From IMG/VR virus record IMGVR_UViG_3300020122_000503, positions 1 through 64,000 of that record: a stretch of 64,000 bases of DNA; one strand, written 5' to 3'. The position numbers and the translations under genes were made by a program. The notes beneath the pieces were generated by a model. That model was given only the letters and a program-made list of their open reading frames with translations, was not told the DNA's origin and did not search any database. Positions 31,761-39,877 of this stretch are shown here, piece after piece (the first letter of the stretch is position 1; the number at the start of each line of letters is the position of its first letter). This stretch comes from a virus.

Positions 31761-33754
31761 TCGGAAACATTTGTGGAGGCTCAACCGGACCGACAGGCCC
31801 TTCTAGTGGTCTGACGGGACCAACGGGCCCAAGCGGCTCCACAGGACCTACCGGGACCCCCGGTAGCGCCGTCAACACCGGAACCACGGGATCGACAGGA
31901 CCCACCGGAATAGCGGGGCCTACAGGATCGACAGGACCTACCGGAATAACAGGGCCCACAGGATCGACAGGGCCCACGGGAATAACGGGACCTACGGGCT
32001 TATCAGGCGGCTCGACGGGCACAGGCGCTACAGGGCCAACCGGTCCTTCCGGAGGCCCTATTGGTCCTACTGGACCGACCGGTAACACAGGCCCAACAGG
32101 AGCAGACGGAGCCCCGTCAACAGTAACAGGACCGACAGGCAACACGGGATCGACTGGACCAACAGGAGCAGCAAGCACTGTCACAGGTCCAACAGGATCA
32201 ACGGGCAACACCGGAGCAACCGGCAACACCGGATCAGTCGGAGCGACGGGAGCACAAGGGCCAACCGGCAACACAGGAAGCACCGGATCGACGGGACCAA
32301 CCGGATCAGTCGGATCGACCGGTAACACCGGATCGACAGGCAACACAGGATCGACGGGGCCAACTGGATCAGTCGGGCCGACTGGCAGCACTAGCAGCAC
32401 AGGCAACACCGGATCAACAGGTAACACTGGCCCGACCGGCAACACCGGAGCCGCGGGCGCGCAAGGTCCAACGGGATCAACAGGAAACACAGGCAGCACC
32501 GGATCGACGGGCAACACAGGGCCCACCGGATCCACCGGAAACACCGGATCGACCGGACCAACTGGAAACACCGGATCGACGGGCAACACCGGTAGCACCG
32601 GATCAACCGGGCCGACCGGACCAACCGGATCAACTGGAAGCAGCGTCACAGGCCCGACCGGGTCTTCGAGCCTCGCCGAAAACGCGATGGTGTTTGCGCT
32701 CTTCGGTGACGGATCAGACGGCGGTCTCACAGCGTCGAGCGGTACGACAACGCTCACGAAAGACACGAACTACTCGTCGATCACGCTTTCCGGCACAGCC
32801 AAAATCGATTGTGCGGGCTATGTGCTCCGATGCTCCGGCACGTGCGATCTCACGAACATGCCCGCTGGAACAATTTTTCGTTCCGTGGTCGCAGGAGGAA
32901 ACGGCGCCGCGGGCGGTGGCGCAGGAAGCGCAGGTACGATCACAGGCAACACCGCCGGCACGACGATCGGCGCGACTGCCACTGCGGGAACTGCTGGCGG
33001 CGCGGGAGGTACCGCAGGCGGCTCACAAGCCGCAGCGCCCAGCGCCACATCGTACTCATCAGGCGGCTCAACCGCGACAAGCGGCGCGGGCGGTTCCGGA
33101 AATAACGGCGCCAACGCAGGCGGTCTAACTCGTGCCGGCATCACCGTCACTCGCGTAGGCGCATCGCTGATCCATTCGTTGCTGTTTGCCTCAGCCTTTT
33201 CAGCGTCCGGGTACATCACTGCGACAGGCTCTGCTAACGAGTTCTACGGCGGAGCAGGCGGCCCCGGAGGCGGCGGCGGAGGTGGCGACGGCTCTGCCGG
33301 AGGCGGAGGCGGAGGCGGAGGCGCGGGAGCGCTCGGAATTTATTTTGCAGCACGAACTTTGGTAGTTACCGGCGCCGCTGCTGGAGTCATTCAAGCTAAA
33401 GGTGGCGCTGGCGGTAACGGCGGCACCCCTGCTGCCGGCAACAGAGGCGGCGGTGGCGGTGGCAGCGGTGGCGGTGGCGGTTTCGTGTGTTGCATCTTTG
33501 GAACGGTTACGGGAACCGTCACCGGAGGCGTGTCGACCGACGGCGGCGACGGCGGCAACGGTGGAAACGCAACAGGCAACGGAGTCGGCGGCAACGGCGG
33601 CGGCGGAGCTGCCGGCGGTCACGTCTACGTCGCGAACCTAAGCGCAAACACTCAATCAACCGCAACGGGAACTACAGGTACTGCGGGCGGTGCGGCATCC
33701 GGAACCACCGGAGGCACCGGTCAAACAGGCGAACAGATCCGAGTGAATCTGTAG
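31757..33754 (+). CDS. Collagen-like fibre protein with glycine-rich head
   Basis: The 665-residue protein opens [18 protein letters not shown] and continues for about 290 residues of Gly-X-Thr/Ser triplets ([13 protein letters not shown]). The fibre-tip module follows ([44 protein letters not shown]), then a glycine-rich domain ([20 protein letters not shown]). The module and Gly-rich domain are homologous to the 29.7 kb fibre. Ends at the convergent boundary with the glycosyltransferase genes, only 7 bases away, without a visible terminator. Confidence 0.85.
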   Translation: MIGNICGGSTGPTGPSSGLTGPTGPSGSTGPTGTPGSAVNTGTTGSTGPTGIAGPTGSTGPTGITGPTGSTGPTGITGPTGLSGGSTGTGATGPTGPSGGPIGPTGPTGNTGPTGADGAPSTVTGPTGNTGSTGPTGAASTVTGPTGSTGNTGATGNTGSVGATGAQGPTGNTGSTGSTGPTGSVGSTGNTGSTGNTGSTGPTGSVGPTGSTSSTGNTGSTGNTGPTGNTGAAGAQGPTGSTGNTGSTGSTGNTGPTGSTGNTGSTGPTGNTGSTGNTGSTGSTGPTGPTGSTGSSVTGPTGSSSLAENAMVFALFGDGSDGGLTASSGTTTLTKDTNYSSITLSGTAKIDCAGYVLRCSGTCDLTNMPAGTIFRSVVAGGNGAAGGGAGSAGTITGNTAGTTIGATATAGTAGGAGGTAGGSQAAAPSATSYSSGGSTATSGAGGSGNNGANAGGLTRAGITVTRVGASLIHSLLFASAFSASGYITATGSANEFYGGAGGPGGGGGGGDGSAGGGGGGGGAGALGIYFAARTLVVTGAAAGVIQAKGGAGGNGGTPAAGNRGGGGGGSGGGGGFVCCIFGTVTGTVTGGVSTDGGDGGNGGNATGNGVGGNGGGGAAGGHVYVANLSANTQSTATGTTGTAGGAASGTTGGTGQTGEQIRVNL

Positions 33755-33761
33755 CCTCAAG

Positions 33762-35888
33762 CTACTTCATCCACCTGATCTTTTTCGGATCGATCTCACA
33801 CCAGTGCGACTCGCGCTCTTCGGCGCCGTAGGTGATGATCAGGTTCTCGCCATATAACACGGCACCGGCTGCGTACTCGACGCCCTGGTGGTGAAACGTA
33901 AAAGCGCGAGATACGCGCGTCGGGAGCATCGTCGTTCCGTCTAGCTCAATAAACCTGTGTAAGTAGACGTTGTCGTTCTCGCGATGAGCAACCTCATGGA
34001 TCGACATGAGCCAGGTTCCATCCGGCATCGCCACCGGCGCCGTGCCGCCCCTGTAACGTGCCATCCGAAAGGGCATCGTCTCTTTGACTTTCACCCGCCA
34101 CCGCTTCATCGAGCTCGCATCCACCTCGAGCACGGTGAAAGGCTCGTAGCCGTAGATGAGAAATAACCTCCCCCCGAGCGACCAAGGAAGCCAATTCTTC
34201 TCGTACTCTTGCGTCCCTTCATATTCGATCTCGTCAATGTAACCAAGCGAGAGATCTTCTTTTAGCGATCCGATCACGACGCGCGACTTGTCGCCGCCGG
34301 ACGGCGTCTGACACGTCGTTGCTGTGAACCAAACCTTGCCCTCGTGCACGTGCCAGCGTTGATCTTCGAGCCCCCAGATGCCGGGAGATCCATCACCACG
34401 CTTCATGTTCCTAGGCCAGTCTGACGGACAGCGCGCGTTCGAGAGACGCCATTCGACTTCTTCTATGCCGTCCGGTGACCATCGCCCCCAGACGTTCTCG
34501 GTCCGGATAACTTGATCCTTGTGCCTCGCGACGAACCAACGCCCGCGCTCGTGGTCGTAGTTCACGAGACGGACGTTGACGAAAAGCTCATCGCCCACTC
34601 GGACGATGGTGGGCGACGACGTGAGGTATTCGACGAATTGACCGCTCTTAGCCGGAACGTTGCTGCCACTCTCGTCAAACGTCCGAAGCTCTTTCGGCAC
34701 ATCAAATCGTCCGCGCCGAACGACGGCTCCGTACTCTTGCGGCAAATAGAAGAGAAGATTCCGAGCGGAGTTCTCGTAACTCGTCCAAGATAGTCGATTC
34801 GTTCGAAGTATGCTCTCACAGGCTTCGTGCCCCTCGTCCGTTCTGCCTAGGTAGTAGGCCGTGATGCTGACTTCCTCGATAGCTTGAGCACGGATGCTCT
34901 CTTCAACGAAGAGATCCTGGGCCGTCGTCTCGCCGAGCGTCTCGATCGCCGTCTTGGCAAACCCGTAAGCGGCTCGGTTCTTACCGAGCCCTCGAAGGTG
35001 CCGCGCAACCTCGACGAACGGTTCGCCGCGCGTTCCGCTCTTTTCAGCAGCGTCGATCAAGCGCATGAGACCCTCTTCGGGTTTACCAACCCCCATCAGA
35101 GATTTCCCGAGCATGAGCTCGGCGTACCACCGCTCGCCTTCCCATCCGCCGGCAGCTTGACGCATGTCGAAGTACTTGACGGCCATGTAGTAGTAAGTCT
35201 GCGCGAGGTAATACATCGCGCGCACGTTCATCGGATCTTCCGCGAGCCGACGTCGAAGCAGTCGCGCATCCCGTTCATACTTGTCGCCCTTGCTCCCGCC
35301 GTCGTCACGATCGTCGATCCAGAGCGAGAAGAGCTCGGACGCTGGCGCACGATCCGGATTCGGCGCCCAGTACTCGTGCGTGGGCTCGCACGAGACCCAG
35401 TTGAAGTCCATACGCCCGAGCCGTGTGTTCGGGTAAGCAAGCGCGCCTTGCTTTTGGATGAGCCGGTAGTGCGCGTCCCTGAGCATCGATTTCTCGAACG
35501 TTTTCTCGGCGACGAGCACCATGTCGGCATCGAGAAAAAGTAAGTAGGTGTTCTCAGGCTCCCACTCTTTTTGCCCGTGCACCCAAACCTTTGCCGCTTT
35601 CGACGCCCACGTACGCGCTGTGCCGAAGTCGAACTCGTCGTAAGGCCAACGAAATACCTTCTTCCCGTTCTTCTTTGCCGGCGGACACATTCCGCGTTCG
35701 ATGAAGAAAGGTTTCTTAGCTGCCTTCGTCGCTTCCTCGATGATTTTCGTCGTTCCGTCGGAGCTCCCAGTGTCCGAAACGACGACGGCGTCGACGAACG
35801 GCAGCGCCGATTCGAGACAGCGGCCAATGACCTTCGCCTCGTTCTTCACAATCATGTTAAGGACGATGCGCGGGGCTTCCTCTTTCAC
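33762..35888 (-). CDS. Multidomain glycosyltransferase (GT2, TPR-like, beta-propeller)
   Basis: The 708-residue product starts RIVLNMIVKNEAKVIGRCLESA, the GT2 nucleotide-binding strand, and has VVSDTGSSDGT and YLLFLDADMVL (DxD). A helical part resembling TPR repeats follows (RAMYYLAQTYYYMAVKY, LMLGKSLMGVGKPEEG). Residues from about 430 form a propeller-like beta region (WGLEDQRWHVHEGKVWFTA, FLIYGYEPFTVLEVD, GVEYAAGAVLYGENLIITYG) similar to GH43/GH130 hydrolases or phosphorylases. GTG 35888 overlaps the upstream stop; the preceding frame is a shadow. Likely modifies a virion or surface glycan. Confidence 0.75.
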   Translation of the reverse strand: MKEEAPRIVLNMIVKNEAKVIGRCLESALPFVDAVVVSDTGSSDGTTKIIEEATKAAKKPFFIERGMCPPAKKNGKKVFRWPYDEFDFGTARTWASKAAKVWVHGQKEWEPENTYLLFLDADMVLVAEKTFEKSMLRDAHYRLIQKQGALAYPNTRLGRMDFNWVSCEPTHEYWAPNPDRAPASELFSLWIDDRDDGGSKGDKYERDARLLRRRLAEDPMNVRAMYYLAQTYYYMAVKYFDMRQAAGGWEGERWYAELMLGKSLMGVGKPEEGLMRLIDAAEKSGTRGEPFVEVARHLRGLGKNRAAYGFAKTAIETLGETTAQDLFVEESIRAQAIEEVSITAYYLGRTDEGHEACESILRTNRLSWTSYENSARNLLFYLPQEYGAVVRRGRFDVPKELRTFDESGSNVPAKSGQFVEYLTSSPTIVRVGDELFVNVRLVNYDHERGRWFVARHKDQVIRTENVWGRWSPDGIEEVEWRLSNARCPSDWPRNMKRGDGSPGIWGLEDQRWHVHEGKVWFTATTCQTPSGGDKSRVVIGSLKEDLSLGYIDEIEYEGTQEYEKNWLPWSLGGRLFLIYGYEPFTVLEVDASSMKRWRVKVKETMPFRMARYRGGTAPVAMPDGTWLMSIHEVAHRENDNVYLHRFIELDGTTMLPTRVSRAFTFHHQGVEYAAGAVLYGENLIITYGAEERESHWCEIDPKKIRWMK

Positions 35889-37144
35889 AGCGTAAAGCCT
35901 CGCTCGAAGTCTTCGACCGAAACGAGCCCAAGAAGCTCCGACCGACGTGCGACGAGATCTTGCCAGGTGAGATCGAAGAAACCGGGGGGCGGCTCCTTTG
36001 GCAAATAGGCACCGCTCTGCACCGGCAAAACGGCGCAACCGTAGTCGTTGTCGACTGTAATCACACGCGGCCACATCGACCGGATCGCGGCCACGGCCTT
36101 CCAAACGTCTCCCGTCCAGATGCTTTGCATCATGGGGACGATCTGCATCGCCTCTTCGGAAGGATTTGCGTCGTGAAGAACAATGACGCCTCCAGGAACG
36201 AGCACACTGAGCGCGCGGCGCACTTCTTCGTAAACGACAGCCGCTCGGTGATCGGAGTCGATAAAGATCAAATCGAAACCCGGTTGCGGGTAGATCCCCA
36301 GGTCGAAAAAGTCCGAGCTCTTCATCGAGATGAACACGTTCGTGTGTTTCGCTGCCGCCCACTGCGGCGCGGGATCCACGCCCCACTTGGCTGGAACGTT
36401 GACTCTCGCAAGGCACTCGCCGTTCGCGCAACCGATTTCTAGGTAACGCTTGGCGCTCTGCTTGCTGGCGATTCGATTCAAAATATCCCAACGCATGACT
36501 GGACCTCGTAGTGAGCCGCCGTTGAACGGCTCGGTAAATGTTTCCGCACCAGGGGGGCCGCCCCACTTCCGGCAAAAGTAGTCGAGGTTTCGCTCCAACC
36601 AAGCGTGCTCTGGATTCGAGCCAATCGCACGACTCGTCGACCAGCTAAGGTGCTCGACCTTGGAAGAGATTTCGACTCGAGCGACTCCGGCTCGCTTGAG
36701 CCGCACGTCGTAATCACAGTCTTCGTAGTAGGCCGGGAAAAATTCCTCGTCGTAGAAGCCCACCTTCTCCGTACAGAGCGGAGTTTGACCAAAGAGCGCC
36801 CAACCGAGACCGTTGACGACACCGAAGTCGCCCGTACCGAGGAGCCTCACGATCTCTTCGAACGCGCCTGGGCTCAGCACGACGTCATCGTTCGAGATGA
36901 CGACAGCCTCACCTCGCTCGTACGCGTATCTCAAGATCCTGTTCCAGCTCGCGGCTACGCCGATGTTTCGCCCCGGGCGCTGGATCAATAACTTCTCCGG
37001 AAGTCGACCGTCCTTGAGCGGAAGGTATTCGCCGCCGTTGTCGATGATGAAATACTCGGTCGGGCGCACCGTGCCCTGCTCGGCGGAAGCGATGAGCTTC
37101 TCGAGCAGATCGTACCTGTTGAGCGTCGGGATACCCAGGATCAT
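35885..37144 (-). CDS. Glycosyltransferase-methyltransferase fusion
   Basis: The 419-residue product has an N-terminal GT2 domain, MILGIPTLNRYDLLEKLIASAE, with AVVISNDDVVLS (DD metal site) and EEFFPAYYEDCDYDVRLKRAG (ED acceptor site). A C-terminal class I methyltransferase follows (KRYLEIGCANGECLAR, FDLIFIDSDHRAAVVYEEVR, PGGVIVLHDAN). The methyltransferase half resembles family 24 sugar or phenol O-methyltransferases. Start at ATG 37144, which overlaps the upstream stop by one base. It couples addition and methylation of a sugar in one chain; substrates are unknown. Confidence 0.78.
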   Translation of the reverse strand: MILGIPTLNRYDLLEKLIASAEQGTVRPTEYFIIDNGGEYLPLKDGRLPEKLLIQRPGRNIGVAASWNRILRYAYERGEAVVISNDDVVLSPGAFEEIVRLLGTGDFGVVNGLGWALFGQTPLCTEKVGFYDEEFFPAYYEDCDYDVRLKRAGVARVEISSKVEHLSWSTSRAIGSNPEHAWLERNLDYFCRKWGGPPGAETFTEPFNGGSLRGPVMRWDILNRIASKQSAKRYLEIGCANGECLARVNVPAKWGVDPAPQWAAAKHTNVFISMKSSDFFDLGIYPQPGFDLIFIDSDHRAAVVYEEVRRALSVLVPGGVIVLHDANPSEEAMQIVPMMQSIWTGDVWKAVAAIRSMWPRVITVDNDYGCAVLPVQSGAYLPKEPPPGFFDLTWQDLVARRSELLGLVSVEDFERGFTL

Positions 37145-37731
37145 CAGAGCTTCCGAAGAGCGAGCGCATTGATACGCCGATGCACGACTTCGAAACGGTT
37201 TCCGGCGACCGAGCTCCATTCAGAAAACATCGGACTCCCTAGACCAATGTCCTCGATCACGTAGAACCCGCCCTGGACGACCTTGTCCTGAAAATTCACG
37301 AGCGTCGCAAGTTGCGCTTGCCAAGCGTGCAGACCGTCATCGATGACAAGATCGAATGCTCGCTCCCTGAAAGCGAAGAAGAGCGCAACGGCCATCCCGT
37401 CGGTTGAATCGCAAATCCCGGTCTCGATCCTGTCTTCTTGAAACTGCGTGTCCGGTTGAACGTCCAGCCCGAGCACGGTGGCCTTGCGGCAAAAGTCACG
37501 AAACGCTCGAAGACTCCCGCCGGGGCGGTACCCGGGGTCGCAGTACGACACCATCGAGCTCGGAGCGCCAGGTATGAGCGTGCCGATCCCGATCTCGCAA
37601 ATGCGCGCCGGTCGGTCTCGCATCGAGGCGAGAATGTCTTCGTACATCCCGACGTACTCGTTCCGAACTTTGTCGGTACCGTACTTCGTAAAAAGCAAAG
37701 ACAAGGCGGTCGTAGGCTCAGCCAAGGTCAT
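37144..37731 (-). CDS. Class I SAM-dependent methyltransferase
   Basis: The 195-residue protein has RICEIGIGTLIPGAPSSMVSY (glycine-rich SAM loop), TVLGLDVQPDTQFQED and FDLVIDDGLHAWQAQLATLV, then GGFYVIEDIGLGS. This matches Rossmann-fold methyltransferases that act on sugars (cephalosporin hydroxylase-like). It is upstream in the same operon as the two glycosyltransferases, and the stop/start overlaps are tight. Methylation of the glycan made by them is inferred. Confidence 0.75.
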   Translation of the reverse strand: MTLAEPTTALSLLFTKYGTDKVRNEYVGMYEDILASMRDRPARICEIGIGTLIPGAPSSMVSYCDPGYRPGGSLRAFRDFCRKATVLGLDVQPDTQFQEDRIETGICDSTDGMAVALFFAFRERAFDLVIDDGLHAWQAQLATLVNFQDKVVQGGFYVIEDIGLGSPMFSEWSSVAGNRFEVVHRRINALALRKL

Positions 37732-37913
37732 GGCTCACGTTCTCCAATCCAGCTTCGGATCGCGTCGGCAACACCTTCGGCGAGTGACTTTCGTCCCTCC
37801 ACGCAGCGCATTCGAAGCTTGGTCGCGAGATCGGCAGGGATCCGAACGTGAATGCGCTCTAGCCCCTCGTCCGCGGGTGGCGGCTTCTTCTGCTCTTTGC
37901 GACGCGACGCCAT
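37728..37913 (-). CDS. Ribbon-helix-helix DNA-binding protein
   Basis: The 61-residue protein reads MASRRKEQKKPPPADEGLER, then IHVRIPADLATKLRMRCVEG and KSLAEGVADAIRSWI, a CopG/Arc-like ribbon and two helices with a basic flexible N-terminus. The start at 37913 gives exactly this domain; GTGCC/GGCAC half-sites lie directly upstream, fitting autorepression. It heads the minus-strand glycosylation operon. Confidence 0.7.
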   Translation of the reverse strand: MASRRKEQKKPPPADEGLERIHVRIPADLATKLRMRCVEGRKSLAEGVADAIRSWIGEREP

Positions 37914-37914
37914 C

Positions 37915-38005
37915 GTGCCTCTGGCACTATGGCACAAAGACGCCAGCGCCAGCAACACCTGTAAGATCAGCGATATCGCAGGTTTTTCACGGTCGAGTAT
38001 ACTCG
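37915..38005. promoter_or_regulatory. Divergent regulatory region with palindromes
   Basis: GTGCC-TCT-GGCAC-TAT-GGCAC at 37915-37935 gives three half-sites in 8-base register, directly upstream of the ribbon-helix-helix start. Further right are the perfect palindromes GCGATATCGC (37970-37979) and CGAGTATACTCG (37994-38005), the latter six bases before the SGNH hydrolase GTG. Both divergent transcripts could be controlled here. Confidence 0.5.
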
Positions 38006-38010
38006 AAGAT

Positions 38011-38550
38011 GTGAAACGCCCATGGAAAGCCGTCGCAATCGGTAGCGCTGTGCTCGGGGCGATCGGGATCGGAGTGCTCGCAAGACGAAAGCCCGCGCCG
38101 CCTAAGCGCGTGGCACTCATCGGCGACTCCTACGCTGTCGGGCTCGGGCCCGAGCTCGACAAGCTCATTCCCGACTTTCGCGCAGAGGGGCACGTGGGCA
38201 CGACCACCTGGCAGTGGGCTAACCACAACGACGAGTGCGGCACGTGCGGCGACTGGCTCACGGCGTTCAAGCCAAACATCGTCCTAGTGAGCCTTGGCGT
38301 GAACGACGGAACAGCGCCGAACCTAGGGCACTACCAAACCATCGTGCGCGGGCTTCAAGGGATCGGCGCGCGTGTCATATGGATCGAGCCGCCAGCAGCG
38401 GTGAGCGCTCCTGCCGCGCGCAGAGCCATCGCCTCGCTCGGCGTACAAACGGTGCCGGCGACGACGACCCCGCTCGCGTCCGACGGACTACACCCGAAAA
38501 GCTACGGGCCATGGAGCCAGGAAATAGCCGGTGTGGTGCGCAATGCCTGA
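38011..38550 (+). CDS. SGNH hydrolase-like protein with N-terminal membrane helix
   Basis: From GTG 38011 the 179-residue protein has a short N-terminal helix (WKAVAIGSAVLGAIGIGVLA). An SGNH fold follows: VALIGDSYAVGLG (Ser nucleophile in GDS), VLVSLGVNDGT (the N in block III) and SDGLHPKSYGPW (Asp/His of block V). Such enzymes remove acyl or acetyl groups from polysaccharides. It may act on capsule or peptidoglycan at entry. It overlaps the lysozyme-like gene. Confidence 0.75.
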   Translation: MKRPWKAVAIGSAVLGAIGIGVLARRKPAPPKRVALIGDSYAVGLGPELDKLIPDFRAEGHVGTTTWQWANHNDECGTCGDWLTAFKPNIVLVSLGVNDGTAPNLGHYQTIVRGLQGIGARVIWIEPPAAVSAPAARRAIASLGVQTVPATTTPLASDGLHPKSYGPWSQEIAGVVRNA

Positions 38551-39196
38551 CTCCTGCGCGCTCAACGTCGCCTGCACGCCGAACGCATCGGTTGCGTACA
38601 ACTACTTCATCGGCAAGGGCCTGCGCGACTATCAGGCCGCAGCCGTAGTCGGAAACCTCCAACAGGAATCATTTCCGGAGATCAACACGCGGCTTGAGGT
38701 GCTCGAAAAGAAGAACCAGAAGATGAGCCGCGGCATCGCCATGTGGCAGCCGACTCGTTGGCAGAACCTTCTCACGTTCGCCGGCACGCGAGATCCGTGG
38801 GCACTTGGAACCCAACTCGACTTTCTCTGGTACGAGCTCGAATCCTCCTCGATGCTCGCGGCGCTTCAGGCGTCGCCGTCGCTCGAAGACGCGGTTTTGA
38901 TGTTCCAAAACCAATTCGAGCGACCGGATCCGGTATGGGCTGCAACCGATCGGCGCATTTGCTACGCGAGGAACGCGCTTCAGTTTTGCGCGCTCGTCAC
39001 GCCGCCCGAACCGGCGTCTAAACGTGGCGGCGTCGTTGTCGCCACCGTGGGCGTCTTAGCGTTCGTCACTGCCGCAGGCTATGGCGCGTACAAGTTACTC
39101 TCTCGCACGCCTCGCCCGATCCCGCGACGGTTACCTCCAGAACCCGAGCCTGAACCTGTCTACTACCCACCGCCGAACCCGATGAGGCGATTTTGA
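38543..39196 (+). CDS. Phage-type lysozyme with C-terminal membrane helix
   Basis: The 217-residue protein begins with an N-terminal catalytic domain: AYNYFIGKGLRDYQAAAVVG, NLQQESF (Glu), GIAMWQPTRWQNLLTFAG and TQLDFLWYEL. It matches the phage tail-lysozyme family (phage_lysozyme2). After a linker, RGGVVVATVGVLAFVTAAGY is a TM helix, then a Pro-rich basic tail. Membrane anchorage of a muralytic enzyme fits a virion entry device. ATG 38543 overlaps the SGNH stop. Confidence 0.75.
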   Translation: MPDSCALNVACTPNASVAYNYFIGKGLRDYQAAAVVGNLQQESFPEINTRLEVLEKKNQKMSRGIAMWQPTRWQNLLTFAGTRDPWALGTQLDFLWYELESSSMLAALQASPSLEDAVLMFQNQFERPDPVWAATDRRICYARNALQFCALVTPPEPASKRGGVVVATVGVLAFVTAAGYGAYKLLSRTPRPIPRRLPPEPEPEPVYYPPPNPMRRF

Positions 39197-39588
39197 AACC
39201 GCTCGCTTGGGCAATGATCGCCGGAGCGGCGACGGCGATCGGACTCAGTCTCGTCACACGAAAAGCAAAGGCGCAAACAATGCCGGCACCTGGATTCGAT
39301 CCGACGAAAACCTACGGAGAGACCACACTAGTCCCCCTCGCGGTCCCGAGCGGCTGGCGCCGTGCGACGGGCACAGAGGTCGCGACGCTCCCCGAGCTAG
39401 GCGTCGCTGCGAACGCGCTCCGCAACACGCCAGGCTTCACGAGCATGCAATACGGCACGCTCTCGTCGTTCGTAGCGAGCGACGGAAACACGTACGCAAC
39501 CTGGGTCGAGCAGCACTACCACGATCCTGGCGGCTCGATTAAGCCGTGGGGCTACCACCACGGCGTCACAATCTTGGCGGCGACGTGA
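39193..39588 (+). CDS. Secreted/anchored hypothetical protein
   Basis: The 131-residue product has a signal-anchor (LAWAMIAGAATAIGLSLVTRKAKAQ) and a soluble domain (VPLAVPSGWRRATGTEVATL, ATWVEQHYHDPGGS). The TTG start overlaps the previous stop (TTGA). No enzymatic motif is recognised. Part of a chain of small coupled genes from 38 to 42 kb. Confidence 0.6.
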   Translation: MKPLAWAMIAGAATAIGLSLVTRKAKAQTMPAPGFDPTKTYGETTLVPLAVPSGWRRATGTEVATLPELGVAANALRNTPGFTSMQYGTLSSFVASDGNTYATWVEQHYHDPGGSIKPWGYHHGVTILAAT

Positions 39589-39821
39589 AACGTTATTTCA
39601 TTTGGTGGGTGGAGCGCCCGGGTCAGCCGAACGGCGGACAGTGGTACGGTTGGCGTTATCTCACCGACTACGAAGCGTTTCAAGAGCAGCTCTCGATCAA
39701 CACATCGACCCCTGACGTCTCGAAGCTCTACCGCTGGATTTGGGACGGCTCCGAATGGCAGTACGACGCTCGGCCCGACGGAGATCTAGTGACGAGCGGC
39801 GTACATTTCGCTTGGCTTTAA
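39585..39821 (+). CDS. Small aromatic-rich protein
   Basis: This encodes 78 residues (GTG 39585, GTGA overlap) with many Trp/Tyr (RYFIWWVERPGQPNGGQWYG, LYRWIWDGSEWQYD). The 57-residue product of 41516 has similar YxWxG spacing, so both may be small carbohydrate- or protein-contact modules. No known family. Confidence 0.55.
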   Translation: MKRYFIWWVERPGQPNGGQWYGWRYLTDYEAFQEQLSINTSTPDVSKLYRWIWDGSEWQYDARPDGDLVTSGVHFAWL

Positions 39822-39877
39822 TGCGGAATTCACAGCACATTTCAACCGACTCCGGAATGGTGATACGCTCTTAGCCC

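Noticed and set aside
28530-32680. CRISPR or DNA-level tandem repeats in the fibre genes
   Set aside because: The repetition is coding (Gly-X-Y triplets) and remains in one frame through the genes.
31735-32766. Minus-strand GPVxPV frame
   Set aside because: Same mirror effect of the second collagen-like gene, crossing its start.
33762-36602. 946-codon version of the multidomain glycosyltransferase
   Set aside because: The first 238 codons run in another frame of the fusion gene upstream; the GTGA overlap at 35885-35888 gives a natural start.
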